Shown one piece after another: positions 16,863 through 25,569 of a stretch of 64,000 bases of DNA. The translations under genes were made by a program, and so were the position numbers. Numbering within the stretch: position 1 is the stretch's first letter; each line of letters opens with the position of its first letter. The DNA lies in contig JBMHDF010000018.1 in assembly GCA_049889535.1 (NCBI GenBank), positions 186,001 to 250,000 of the forward strand. The letters run 5' to 3'. Under the pieces are notes generated by a model, which saw only the letters and a list, made by a program, of their open reading frames with translations, searched no databases and was not told the origin of the DNA. Origin of the DNA: JAYQKL01 sp049889535 (GTDB taxonomy: Bacteria > Pseudomonadota > Alphaproteobacteria > RS24).

Positions 16863-17462
16863 CTAAGCAAGTTTTGCAGCTATTTTGGCCACATGTGCGC
16901 CCTGAAAATGGGCGCCCGCTAACTCGTTTTCGCTTGGCATGCGCGACCCGTCTGCACCAGCAATCGTCGATGCACCATAAGGTGTGCCACCGGTGATTTC
17001 ATCCATTCGGGTATTCCCCTCAAAGGCATAAGGCAAGCCAACAACGACCATACCATGATGCAAAAGTGTTGTATGAAAGGACGTGATGGTTGTCTCTTGA
17101 CCACCATGCTGGCTAGCCGTGGATACAAACACACTCCCAACCTTGCCGACCAGCGCACCCTGCGCCCAAAGACCGCCCGTTTGATCAATAAAATTGCGCA
17201 TTTGTGCCGCCATATTGCCAAACCGTGTAGGTGTTCCAAAAATAATACCATCATAATTTGCCAATTCTTCTGGATCAGCAATATCACTCGCTTGTTCAGT
17301 TTTAAAACCGCTTGATTGGGCAACCTCATGCGGCACCAATTCAGGGACGCGTTTCATTGTCACCTCAACACCATCAACCGAGCCTGCACCCTCTGCGATA
17401 GCTTGAGCCATGATTTCTGTATGTCCATAAGATGAATAATAAAGAACCAATATTTTTGTCAT
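16863..17462 (-). CDS. wrbA: NAD(P)H:quinone oxidoreductase, type IV (WrbA)
   Basis: 199 aa, the family length. The flavodoxin-like FMN motif is ILVLYYSSYGHTEIMAQAI at the start, followed by GTPTRFGNMAAQMRNFIDQTGG near 75-96 and the FMN loop STASQHGGQETT near 114-125. WrbA reduces quinones by two electrons and avoids semiquinone radicals, which fits beside an aromatic-degradation block that makes catechols and quinones. Flanked by two strong terminators, it is a single-gene unit. Confidence 0.93.
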   Translation of the reverse strand: MTKILVLYYSSYGHTEIMAQAIAEGAGSVDGVEVTMKRVPELVPHEVAQSSGFKTEQASDIADPEELANYDGIIFGTPTRFGNMAAQMRNFIDQTGGLWAQGALVGKVGSVFVSTASQHGGQETTITSFHTTLLHHGMVVVGLPYAFEGNTRMDEITGGTPYGASTIAGADGSRMPSENELAGAHFQGAHVAKIAAKLA

Positions 17463-17470
17463 ATGTGCCT

Positions 17471-17504
17471 CACATAAAAGAGTGGCCTGCCGAAGCAGGC
17501 CACT
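17471..17504 (-). terminator. Rho-independent terminator after the TonB-dependent receptor
   Basis: AGTGGCCTGC-CGAA-GCAGGCCACT is a perfect ten-base stem with a tetraloop; on the minus strand it is followed by CTTTTATG. It lies 24 bp after the receptor stop and separates it from wrbA. Confidence 0.85.
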
Positions 17505-17527
17505 TGTTGATTGATAAGGTTAGAGAA

Positions 17528-19744
17528 TTAGAAGCGTTTGACGGCTTCAATACCCCAGCGGCGCGGCTTTGCTTTATAAACAAAACCACCAGGTGAATAT
17601 TCAGCGTTATATTCTTCATCACCCAAGTTACGACCCCAGATTGACAAAGTCATATCACCAAATGTCATGCTGATACGGGCATCTATCAGGTCTACAGGAT
17701 CACGCTTGGTGTTGATTGTATCCCAATAAGTGTCACCAATATTTTGGTAATCAACACGCATCATCAACTCACCATCATTAGGAATGTCTGTGACATATTG
17801 CAGACCTAAATTGGTTGTGGATTCTGAGACACCTGGCATTTTATTGCCAATGCTTGAGGTCGTTGCGAAATCAGTAATTTCACTGTCAGTATAACCATAA
17901 CCAAAATTCAGCTGCAGATTATCTGTCACCATAAACACACCATCGAGTTCAAAGCCTTGCAGCTCGCCCTCGTCAATATTGCCCAGATTTTGGGTTGATG
18001 TGGTCGCATCATAATAGAAGAAATAGCTGTTCTCCGTTTCCGTCATAAAGACAGCACCGTTCAAGCTCAGGCGATTATCCATAAGTTTGGATTTGAAACC
18101 AAGCTCAATGGTTGTCGCGGTTTCTGCTTCGAAAATATCCTTAACGCCTGGACGGGCAGCCAAAATACCAACACCTGTTTGGTTAAAGCCACCAGAACGG
18201 AAACCCGTGCTGTAGCCACCATAAATTGTGACGTCATCATTCAAGTCATGACGCAGTGTGATTTTAGGCTGGAGTTCATCAAAGGTTTCTTTACGCACTT
18301 GGCCTGTCTGAGCACCTGCAATCGCGTTTCCGCCAGCATCCACCAAAAAGTTTTGTGGTGTTTCTGTTGTTTGTTCGCGCTCATCTTCGTCATAACGCAA
18401 AGAAACGTTCAACTCAGTGGCATCTGTCATTTGATATGTCAAATCAGCAAAAACCGCCCAAGCAAAATTGTCCTGACTGTCAGCAAGGAAAGTCACTTGC
18501 GGATTTAACGCATTGGTGCTTGGCGTTCTATAAACGGGGAACACACCATTGCCCAAATCACTCATATTACCTGTGGAAATGAAGCGCTCTGTACCAATCG
18601 CATAGACACCTGCAATCCAGCTAATTTTATCAGATGGCTCTGCGGCAAAACGAATTTCTTGGCTCCAAGATTCTACATCCAAGAACTGGCTTTGGTTTTG
18701 GTCGCAATTAGGGTTGCCACCACAGAAAAACACTGGAATACCAGCAATGGCGCGTGGCAAGAAGTTCCAAGCATCACCTGTATTAATTTCTTCAAGCTGG
18801 TCAAATGAGCTTGTTGCAGTCAATGTGCCAGCATCCATTTCATAATCAATCTTCATTGAAAAAGATGTCATATCTCTTTCATTCATGCCTGGATTATTGA
18901 CCTGAATGGGCAGGCTTGTGTCGTTTGCATCACCATCGCCTGGACCTGTCCAGTTAAAGCCGGCCAAATTTGGCACAATATTGTAATAAAAGCCTTGTGT
19001 TTCAAGTCGTGACATGCTCGCGCGCAAGTCGATTGATAGATTGTCATTTGGCTCAAACAACAAACGACCCCGTATTGATAAATCTTTATACGGGTCAGCT
19101 TTTTCATTCAGATAAGTGTTGTCTAGATAACCATCAATGTCGACTAATGAGGCTGACAAGCGATAAGCAATCTTATCATTTACTGGTCCACTCATGGAAA
19201 GTTGAGATCTAAAGCCGTCGCCGGAATCTGAACCAATTTTAATTTTACCTTCAAACTCATCTGAGGGTTTTTTGGTTTGAATGACGATAGCGCCGCCAAT
19301 AGCGTTACGACCATAAAGCGAACCTTGAGGACCTTTTAAAACTTCAATTTGTTCAATATCAAAAAGTTCTTGATTAAACTGGGCAGGGTTAACCTGCTGC
19401 ACGCCATCAACAACAACCGCTACAGATGGCTCAGAGTTACGGTTTTGTGAAATACCGCGCAATACAACAAATGCATTACCAGCATTTTGCACTTCAATTA
19501 ATGTGATATTGGAAGTTAGATTGATAAAATCGGAGGGTCTTTCAATACCCGCGTCTTCAATGGTGGTCGAAGTAAACGCTGTCACAGCAGCAGGAACGTC
19601 TTGTAATGACTCTGATCTTTTACGGGCAATAACTTGAATTTCGTCAATCACCTGAGCAGAAACAGGGGCAATCATCGGTGGTAAAAAGGCCATTTGCCCA
19701 GTCACCAATGTAGCCATAATGGCCAGTTTTGAATATGTTTTCAT
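17528..19744 (-). CDS. TonB-dependent outer-membrane receptor
   Basis: 738 aa. A signal peptide (about residues 1-30) is followed by the TonB-box region DEIQVIARKR, a plug domain (ESLQDVPAAVTAF; VLKGPQGSLYGRNAIGGAI near 134-152) and a barrel ending in RWGIEAVKRF with the terminal phenylalanine. Sequence style is that of the alphaproteobacterial receptors often tied to uptake of plant- or aromatic-derived compounds rather than siderophores; the ligand cannot be read. GGAGGAG precedes the ATG. Two TTCG-N5-CGAA-type sites in its promoter place it with the IclR-controlled cluster next door. Confidence 0.9.
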   Translation of the reverse strand: MKTYSKLAIMATLVTGQMAFLPPMIAPVSAQVIDEIQVIARKRSESLQDVPAAVTAFTSTTIEDAGIERPSDFINLTSNITLIEVQNAGNAFVVLRGISQNRNSEPSVAVVVDGVQQVNPAQFNQELFDIEQIEVLKGPQGSLYGRNAIGGAIVIQTKKPSDEFEGKIKIGSDSGDGFRSQLSMSGPVNDKIAYRLSASLVDIDGYLDNTYLNEKADPYKDLSIRGRLLFEPNDNLSIDLRASMSRLETQGFYYNIVPNLAGFNWTGPGDGDANDTSLPIQVNNPGMNERDMTSFSMKIDYEMDAGTLTATSSFDQLEEINTGDAWNFLPRAIAGIPVFFCGGNPNCDQNQSQFLDVESWSQEIRFAAEPSDKISWIAGVYAIGTERFISTGNMSDLGNGVFPVYRTPSTNALNPQVTFLADSQDNFAWAVFADLTYQMTDATELNVSLRYDEDEREQTTETPQNFLVDAGGNAIAGAQTGQVRKETFDELQPKITLRHDLNDDVTIYGGYSTGFRSGGFNQTGVGILAARPGVKDIFEAETATTIELGFKSKLMDNRLSLNGAVFMTETENSYFFYYDATTSTQNLGNIDEGELQGFELDGVFMVTDNLQLNFGYGYTDSEITDFATTSSIGNKMPGVSESTTNLGLQYVTDIPNDGELMMRVDYQNIGDTYWDTINTKRDPVDLIDARISMTFGDMTLSIWGRNLGDEEYNAEYSPGGFVYKAKPRRWGIEAVKRF

Positions 19745-19790
19745 GTACTCCTCCCAGAAAACGCAACAATTAATATGTATGACTTAAATT

Positions 19791-19822
19791 TTCGATAAAT
19801 GAAGTCAAGTTCGTATAACGAA
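19791..19822. promoter_or_regulatory. Tandem IclR-type operators upstream of the TonB receptor
   Basis: A perfect site TTCGTATAACGAA lies at 19810-19822 and a one-mismatch site TTCGATAAATGAA at 19791-19803. Their centres are 19 bp apart, the same spacing as the pair upstream of the VOC gene. On the minus strand a -35-like TTGACT falls between the two. Confidence 0.68.
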
Positions 19823-19877
19823 AATTTCGCGTGAAACGCAGTTAATGTTCATGAGTGATAAAATTACCACGCTTGGG

Positions 19878-20651
19878 TTATTTACCGTCATAAGAAATAG
19901 CTTCTGCCGCCTTATGCGACATAATAAACCCAATAGAACGCTCAGTTTCCTCCTGAAGATGACCTATCAGACTTGCCGTGCGCGCAAGCAAAGAAATCCC
20001 TTTAAGAGCGGCCAGCGGATATCCAACATCAAGCATGACAGAGGGTATTGCGCCATTTACATTAATGGGTAGATTTTTTCCAATCGCGTCTGGCATAACC
20101 TCTTTTAATTGATGCACCATTTTAATATGTGGCCCGACAATGCCTTTTTCTTCAGCAAGTTTGAAAAGTAAATTGGCGCGGGGGTCACCTTCAGAGTGAA
20201 GTGGGTGCCCAAATCCCGGAATGGTCTTTTTTTCAGCCCGTAAATCAAGGATGGCCTGATGACAAAGAGCTGCTGTGTCTTGCGCATCTTGAGCGACCAA
20301 GCCAGCATAAAATTTACCTGACTCTTCCGCGCTCCCCAACACGACAGAGCCACACCCTAGCAAACCAGCCGCAACAGCCCCCTGAAAAGCCTCAGGCGCA
20401 GCCGCATATGTCATACGCGTTGCCACCACACTTGGAACCAATCCATGCTCAGCAATACACGTCAACACGGCATTACAAAAAAACTTTTGCGTATCATTCG
20501 GCATCTCACCGGTTGTTAAAAGCCAAAAATATGAGGTGAAATCTATTTGCCCAATAAGATCCTCACACAGGTCATATCCTCTTACTGTAATAGCTTCTGG
20601 TGTTGAGGTTGAGATTGCCGAATAGGCGTTATCTGTTTTTCCAATGCGCAT
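19878..20651 (-). CDS. Citryl-CoA-lyase-like short citrate synthase family protein
   Basis: 257 aa from the ATG at 20651, chosen because AGGAGG lies five bases upstream. Too short for citrate synthase (about 430 aa) and like the stand-alone citryl-CoA lyases that resemble the C-terminus of ATP-citrate lyase. The CoA-site histidine is in PGFGHPLHSEGDPRA near 152-166. The usual catalytic aspartate motif NVDG reads NVNG here (codon AAT), an Asp-to-Asn change at a key position. Divergent from the CaiB gene across a shared operator. It may cleave or make a citryl-CoA-like thioester, or act differently because of the change. Confidence 0.77.
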   Translation of the reverse strand: MRIGKTDNAYSAISTSTPEAITVRGYDLCEDLIGQIDFTSYFWLLTTGEMPNDTQKFFCNAVLTCIAEHGLVPSVVATRMTYAAAPEAFQGAVAAGLLGCGSVVLGSAEESGKFYAGLVAQDAQDTAALCHQAILDLRAEKKTIPGFGHPLHSEGDPRANLLFKLAEEKGIVGPHIKMVHQLKEVMPDAIGKNLPINVNGAIPSVMLDVGYPLAALKGISLLARTASLIGHLQEETERSIGFIMSHKAAEAISYDGK

Positions 20652-20732
20652 ATTTGCCTCCTGATAAATCTTTTTAAGGTACATATAGCCTTCAGACTTG
20701 ATGTCAAAAATTTTCGCAAAAATAATATTGTT

Positions 20733-20745
20733 TTCGCATATCGAA
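20733..20745. promoter_or_regulatory. IclR-type operator between the lyase-like and CoA-transferase genes
   Basis: TTCGCATATCGAA sits inside a longer perfect inverted repeat GTTTTCG-CATAT-CGAAAAC (20730-20748). A TTCG half-site lies 20 bp to the left. The site is 38 bp before the CoA-transferase start and could control both divergent units, including the regulator itself. Confidence 0.72.
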
Positions 20746-20785
20746 AACCCTATTTAACAATTTAATAAAATTTTATGAGGTCATT

Positions 20786-21904
20786 ATGGTTAAAGTTCTT
20801 GAAGGTATTCGTGTGCTTGATATGGGTACATTTATTACAGGCCCCGCTGCTGGTATGTTATTGGCTGATTTGGGCGCCGAGGTTATTAAAATTGAAAATC
20901 CAGAAAATGGTGATCCATTCCGAGCCTTTCGAGGTGAGCTGTACAGCCCGCATTACCAAACCTATAACCGAAATAAAAAAAGCTTTACCCTCAACACTAA
21001 AAATGAAGCAGACCTTAAAAAATTTGATGAGTTAATAAAAACTGCGGATGTGTTTATTGAAAATTTCCGGCCTGGCGTTTCCGAACGTTTAAATGTTGAT
21101 GCGGGTCGCTTGCAAAAAATTAACCCCAAATTGGTCTATTGTTCCATTTCCGGATTTGGTGCCGATGGGCCAGATAAAAACCGGCCCGCTTTTGATACTG
21201 TTGCGCAAGCGGCAACAGGTTTTTTACGCCTTTTAGTTAATCCAGAGTCGCCGCGCGTCGTCGGCCCTGCGCTTGCTGATGCTGTAACAGGGTTTTATGC
21301 CGCTTATGGTGTCTTGGGAGCTTTGTTTGAACGTCATAAAACCGAAAAAGGTCGACTTGTAGAAGTCTCAATGCTCGAGGCCATGTGTCATTTTAATCTA
21401 GATGATTTCACGCATCTATTATCAGATGACCAAATAATGCATGCCTTTAGCCGACCCAATGTATCTCAATCTTATGTGTTTGAATGCAAAGATGGTAAAT
21501 GGTTGGCATTGCATATGTCCTCACCCCCTAAATTTTGGGAGAATCTGGCGGCTGCTGTTGGTCACCCTGAAATGCTTGACGATGCGCGTTTTTCAGACCG
21601 CATGGCACGAATTGAGAATTATGACAATGTGCTGGCCTATCTGAAACCCCTATTTTTGAAAAAGAATCGTGATGAATGGTGTGATGTGTTAACCGCTGGC
21701 GAAGTTCCAAACTCACCAGTCTATAATTCCCAAGAAGTATTAGAAACACCACAAGTCAAACATCTTGAATTGCTGGTGGATGCACCCCATCCAAAAGGCG
21801 GACGGTTTCAAACCATTCGTTCGCCTATCAGCTATGATGGAGAACGCGAAACGACCGTGACAGCACCGCCGCTACTAGGCGAACATAATGAAGAGTTTGG
21901 TTAG
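20786..21904 (+). CDS. CaiB/BaiF family (class III) CoA transferase
   Basis: 372 aa. Class III CoA transferases move CoA between carboxylic acids through an enzyme-aspartyl anhydride. Visible family motifs are VLDMGTFITGPAAGMLLADLG near 10-30, AEVIKIENPE (31-40), ENFRPGVSERL near 92-102 and PALADAVTGFYAAYG near 161-175, whose D165 is the expected catalytic aspartate. GAGGT precedes the ATG. The IclR gene follows after six bases. It probably activates the pathway acid with CoA taken from succinyl- or acetyl-CoA; the acid is unknown. Confidence 0.88.
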   Translation: MVKVLEGIRVLDMGTFITGPAAGMLLADLGAEVIKIENPENGDPFRAFRGELYSPHYQTYNRNKKSFTLNTKNEADLKKFDELIKTADVFIENFRPGVSERLNVDAGRLQKINPKLVYCSISGFGADGPDKNRPAFDTVAQAATGFLRLLVNPESPRVVGPALADAVTGFYAAYGVLGALFERHKTEKGRLVEVSMLEAMCHFNLDDFTHLLSDDQIMHAFSRPNVSQSYVFECKDGKWLALHMSSPPKFWENLAAAVGHPEMLDDARFSDRMARIENYDNVLAYLKPLFLKKNRDEWCDVLTAGEVPNSPVYNSQEVLETPQVKHLELLVDAPHPKGGRFQTIRSPISYDGERETTVTAPPLLGEHNEEFG

Positions 21905-21909
21905 AATGG

Positions 21910-22740
21910 ATGAGTCAAAATAGTGTGACGATGAAAAAGCAAGAAAACAATTTACGTCAGTCTGAATATCTTCACACGCTTGAGCGCGGCCTCAAAGTGT
22001 TGAATTGTTTTGACCATAACACCCCATCCATGAAACTTAGCGAAGTCGCCAAGGCCTCTGAACTAAGCCCTGCTGTGGCGCGGCGGTGCTTGAACACGCT
22101 GATACATCTTGGCTATATTGCACAGCATGACCGACAATTTATGTTGAAGCCAAAAGTGCTGGAATTAGGGTCAGCTTTTATAGACTCGATGAATTTGGAT
22201 ACCACAGTCAGCCCTCACCTTCAGGCATTGCGCGAAGCCACTGGTGACAGCGCATCCCTTGCCGTATTATCCGGCCAAGATATTTTATATTTGGTACATG
22301 TTACAACCAACCGCCCTTTTAGACTGCGCGCAGGTGCTGGCACAAGATTTCCCGCGCATGCCACATCACTGGGGCGCGTTATTCTTGCCTTTATGCCGGA
22401 CCAAGACATCCAAGAATTTTTATCCAACGCGCCCTTTGATAAACTCACAAGCAATACGCTCAACACACGCGATGAGTTGTCGCGGCGCTTTAAACATATT
22501 CGTGAGAAAGGGTTTGAAACAGCGCAAGATGAACTTGATTACGGCATAATTTCCATTGCTGCGCCAATATTTGATAAAGAGCGCCGTGTGGTAGCCGCCA
22601 TTAACTGTTCAACCAGCACGAGCCGCACAGATAAGAATAACATTGTTGAAACCCGTATTGACCTGCTTAGAAAATGTGCCGATGAGGTGGAAATATCTTT
22701 AAAAAGGTGGCCGTTTCTTTTTCAATCCCTAAGTCATTAG
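21910..22740 (+). CDS. IclR family transcriptional regulator, PcaR/PcaU/PobR type
   Basis: 276 aa. N-terminal winged helix (LHTLERGLKVLNCFD; SEVAKASELSPAVARRCLNTL near 44-64) and C-terminal effector domain (FPAHATSLGRVILAFM near 147-162; DYGIISIAAPIFD). The opening LERGLKVLNCF and RRCLNTLIHLGYI are most like regulators of protocatechuate and p-hydroxybenzoate catabolism. It is encoded directly behind the CoA transferase. The palindrome TTCG-N5-CGAA in front of three neighbouring transcription units is the obvious candidate binding site. Confidence 0.9.
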   Translation: MSQNSVTMKKQENNLRQSEYLHTLERGLKVLNCFDHNTPSMKLSEVAKASELSPAVARRCLNTLIHLGYIAQHDRQFMLKPKVLELGSAFIDSMNLDTTVSPHLQALREATGDSASLAVLSGQDILYLVHVTTNRPFRLRAGAGTRFPAHATSLGRVILAFMPDQDIQEFLSNAPFDKLTSNTLNTRDELSRRFKHIREKGFETAQDELDYGIISIAAPIFDKERRVVAAINCSTSTSRTDKNNIVETRIDLLRKCADEVEISLKRWPFLFQSLSH

Positions 22741-22755
22741 GTTTTTTCTTGATAA

Positions 22756-22787
22756 TTCGCTTATCGAATTTATATTCGTAATACGAA
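22756..22787. promoter_or_regulatory. Tandem IclR-type operators upstream of the VOC-hydrolase unit
   Basis: TTCGCTTATCGAA (22756-22768) and TTCGTAATACGAA (22775-22787) are both perfect inverted repeats with centres 19 bp apart. A plausible promoter TTGATA (22749-22754) with TATTCG (22773-22778) overlaps them, so binding would block or position RNA polymerase. Confidence 0.73.
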
Positions 22788-22820
22788 CATTTGTGTAAAA
22801 GTATTTTACTGGAGTTAAAT

Positions 22821-23354
22821 ATGTCAAAAACCAGCCTACCCAGTCGCCTGCATCACACTGCTTATGTCACGAAAGACCTGGAAAAAACCCGAGCTTTTTA
22901 TGAAGATGTCATTGGCCTGCCACATGTTGCAACTTGGTGTGAACAAGAAGAGCTTTTCGGCTCTGAACGCACTTATGCACATTGTTTCTTTGAGCTTGCA
23001 GATGGAAGTGCGCTGGCCTTTTTCCAATTTGCTGACGAGAATGACCAAGCCGAATTTGGCCCTGATATTCCCGAGTCGCCATTTATTCACATTGCACTCA
23101 ATGTTGATGCTGAAACGCAAGCGGGTATTCAAAAACGCATTGCAGATGCGGGCATCACTGAACCAGACACTTACATTCTGGAACATGGCTATTGCAAATC
23201 TTTATATGTCAAAGATCCCAATAATATGATCCTTGAGTTCACATTAGACGCCCCAGAAGCGGCTGATGTGATTGCCCAGCGTCGGGTGACAGCAAATGAA
23301 GATTTGAAGCGCTGGCTCGCGGGTGACCATACGCCAAACAATTCTGTGCGTTAA
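22821..23354 (+). CDS. VOC-superfamily metalloenzyme (glyoxalase/extradiol dioxygenase-like)
   Basis: 177 aa from the ATG at 22821, preceded by GGAG. The vicinal-oxygen-chelate fold shows two beta-alpha-beta-beta-beta halves with likely metal ligands: His in RLHHTAYVTKDLEKTRAFYE, His in SPFIHIALNV and Glu in NNMILEFTLD. Members include ring-cleaving dioxygenases, glyoxalases and epimerases; the sequence alone does not decide. First gene of a unit with an alpha/beta hydrolase, behind two tandem operators. Confidence 0.78.
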   Translation: MSKTSLPSRLHHTAYVTKDLEKTRAFYEDVIGLPHVATWCEQEELFGSERTYAHCFFELADGSALAFFQFADENDQAEFGPDIPESPFIHIALNVDAETQAGIQKRIADAGITEPDTYILEHGYCKSLYVKDPNNMILEFTLDAPEAADVIAQRRVTANEDLKRWLAGDHTPNNSVR

Positions 23355-23368
23355 GCCAAACCAAACTT

Positions 23369-24166
23369 ATGCCCAGCAACGAACATTTTATCCCTGTCGC
23401 AGGGGGCATGCTTCGTGTTGCCGTCACAGGAACGGGTATCCCATTGATTTGTGTTCATGGTTGGACCATGAACGCCTCAATGTGGATATATCAAAACGAC
23501 CTTATTAATGCGGGTGTACAACTCATCACCTATGACCGTCGAGCTTATGGCGCGTCAACTGCTGGTTTTGACCCCACTCAAGAGGTCGCCGATATTGAAG
23601 CCATACGAAATTATCTTGGCCTCCCAAAAATTAATGTTCTGGGGATGTCGCAGGGGGGCCGGGTCAGCCTGCGTTATGGCGCGAATTTTGCGGATAAAAT
23701 AAATAGCCTGATTTTACTCAGCCCCTCTGTTGATGGCTTTGATGGAAATCCTGACACACAAGACAAAATTCCATTAGACGCATATCAAAAAATGATTGCA
23801 GAAGGGATGATTAAAACAATGCGGACAGACTGGCTCAATCATCCGCTTATGATGGCTGAATGTGCGAAAATCCAATTACACTTAAAGCAAATGGTTGAGG
23901 GTTACGAGGGGGCAGACCTCATCAAACCTGACCAACAAAGCAATAGTTTAACAACAAATCTTGCAGATATTAAATGCCCCTGCCTTGTTATGGTGGGAGG
24001 CAAAGAACCTCATTACATTAAAAATATCGCAAATTATTTATGCCAAACACTCACCGCCAAGCATCATGTTTTTGCGCATGAAAACCACCTTGCCAATATG
24101 ACAGCGCCTGAGGCTTTTAACAAAACAGTGAGTGATTTTTTGACTTCTTTAACTGTCGCAGATTAA
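23369..24166 (+). CDS. Alpha/beta hydrolase
   Basis: 265 aa. Typical fold: oxyanion motif VHGWTMNASMW near residues 27-37, nucleophile elbow GMSQGG near 94-99 and a late histidine in HENHLANMTAPEAF. Family relatives include enol-lactone hydrolases, C-C hydrolases and esterases. It follows the VOC gene by 14 bp, so the pair may open and then hydrolyse a ring or lactone (inference). No clear ribosome-binding site. Its 3' end overlaps the convergent MetE-like gene by four bases. Confidence 0.8.
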   Translation: MPSNEHFIPVAGGMLRVAVTGTGIPLICVHGWTMNASMWIYQNDLINAGVQLITYDRRAYGASTAGFDPTQEVADIEAIRNYLGLPKINVLGMSQGGRVSLRYGANFADKINSLILLSPSVDGFDGNPDTQDKIPLDAYQKMIAEGMIKTMRTDWLNHPLMMAECAKIQLHLKQMVEGYEGADLIKPDQQSNSLTTNLADIKCPCLVMVGGKEPHYIKNIANYLCQTLTAKHHVFAHENHLANMTAPEAFNKTVSDFLTSLTVAD

Positions 24167-25308
24167 GCAAATAATTCTTTCGAAGCGCGCCGACATCCCT
24201 CAGAAAGCGCTTGCAGCTTTGCAAAGGCAACATCGGGGTCAATGCTTGTTGTCCCAACATGCACAGAAAACCCACAATCCACACCACCTAATAATCGTGC
24301 AGGATCAATCACCTCAGCCCAGTTTTTCAAACGCTGCGCAACAAGGTCGGGATGCTCAATATAATTTGACTGAGGCTCAATCAAGCCCGGACACAAGAAT
24401 TTATGGCTTGGTATATCGACCTCTTTAAATGCCATCCATTCATGCGCATGACGTGGATTGGCACCTTCCAGCAGCACCGTGCGCGGCTTGGCAGTCCAAA
24501 CAATATCAATAATATCGGTAACTGGCACATCGTGATGATGTGGACCCGGATAATTGCCCCAACATAAATGCATACGCAATTGGTCTTCGGGAATATTGCG
24601 CACCGCATGGTTCAAAGCCTCAATATTTTGGGCAATGATTTTGCGAAATGCTTCTTGATCCTGCTTTGCATAGGCAGAATGGCGCCCCATGGCTAAATCT
24701 GGACAATCAAGCTGAACAATCGCGCCTGCTTGGGCAATTGCTTCATATTCATGACGCATCGCTTCCGCAATTGCGAATAAATACGCTTCACGAGTCTCGT
24801 AAAACTCATTACCAAAGAAAAGAGAAATAACCCCAGGCGATGCTGCACTTGTGAAAATTTGTTCATGCCCATGCGTTTTTGCGGCGGCAACTAGTGCCGT
24901 CATATCATCAATCGCTGCTTGCTTATCAAGCACTTCGATTTTTTCTGTACAAGCGGGCGCACTTCTTTTCCGCCGACCCGGATTCCCAGAAACCGCCTCA
25001 GCACTTTTTGGAAAATCAACCAAATCCTCAAAAAAATAATCTTGGACAGAGTCGCCCTTAAACCCTGACAAACGGTCTTGCACATAAGTGGCATAGGAAG
25101 GTTTTGACATCTCCCCATCATTAATAATGGTAACACCCGCCTCAACCTGACGCTTCACAACAGAATCAATCGCAGCCGTTATCTCGCTTTGCAAAGCCGT
25201 TTCATCAACAGGCACGCCATCTGCAGATGCAAACATATATTGCACAAGTTTTTCAGGGCGCGGAAGGCTGCCTGTATGGGTGCTTGGGATTAAATTTTTA
25301 GAGGACAT
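24163..25308 (-). CDS. MetE C-terminal-like (cobalamin-independent methyltransferase superfamily) protein
   Basis: 381 aa, about half of full MetE (about 750 aa) and lacking the N-terminal half. It starts with LIPSTHTGSLPRP, the substrate-pocket motif of the family, and keeps zinc-ligand-type residues in MHLCWGN near 245-251 and GGVDCGFSVH near 341-350. Stand-alone MetE-like proteins include methylcobalamin- or thiol-dependent methyltransferases and epoxyalkane:CoM transferase, which uses the same zinc-thiolate chemistry. Beside a catabolic cluster, a demethylase or thiol-transfer role is as likely as methionine synthesis. Convergent to the hydrolase. Confidence 0.75.
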   Translation of the reverse strand: MSSKNLIPSTHTGSLPRPEKLVQYMFASADGVPVDETALQSEITAAIDSVVKRQVEAGVTIINDGEMSKPSYATYVQDRLSGFKGDSVQDYFFEDLVDFPKSAEAVSGNPGRRKRSAPACTEKIEVLDKQAAIDDMTALVAAAKTHGHEQIFTSAASPGVISLFFGNEFYETREAYLFAIAEAMRHEYEAIAQAGAIVQLDCPDLAMGRHSAYAKQDQEAFRKIIAQNIEALNHAVRNIPEDQLRMHLCWGNYPGPHHHDVPVTDIIDIVWTAKPRTVLLEGANPRHAHEWMAFKEVDIPSHKFLCPGLIEPQSNYIEHPDLVAQRLKNWAEVIDPARLLGGVDCGFSVHVGTTSIDPDVAFAKLQALSEGCRRASKELFA

Positions 25309-25482
25309 ATAAAACTCACTTATCTACAAAACTCTCAACAAACTAGCCGATAGATGAGAAAGAAAACAAGCAGTTTTTGTTCGCCTGCATATCAACAATC
25401 AATTTAATCGATTAACACAAAGGTTAGTTTTGCTACCCCCAATTTTTCCGCAAATTTTAGACAAGCAAGTTGAGGGTTTATT

Positions 25483-25569
25483 ATGTCGAAAAAACTTTCT
25501 CCAAACAGACGTCATGTATTAATCGGGGCGGGTGATATTGACCACGCGCTGGAGGAAGCAGCAGAGTAA
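25483..25569 (+). CDS. Possible 28-aa leader peptide or gene remnant
   Basis: An ATG with upstream GAGGG opens a 28-codon frame (MSKKLSPNRRHVLIG, ending in EEAAE) whose TAA abuts the next ATG at 25570. The tight junction suggests translational coupling. I do not recognise the peptide. The surrounding 350 bp is more GC-rich than the following AT-rich segment and borders a gene fragment, so this could equally be debris. Confidence 0.35.
   Translation: MSKKLSPNRRHVLIGAGDIDHALEEAAE

Noticed and set aside
25309..25482. IclR operator upstream of the MetE-like gene
   Set aside because: One TTCG half (GTTCGCCTGC) has no matching CGAA arm, so membership of the regulon is unsupported.
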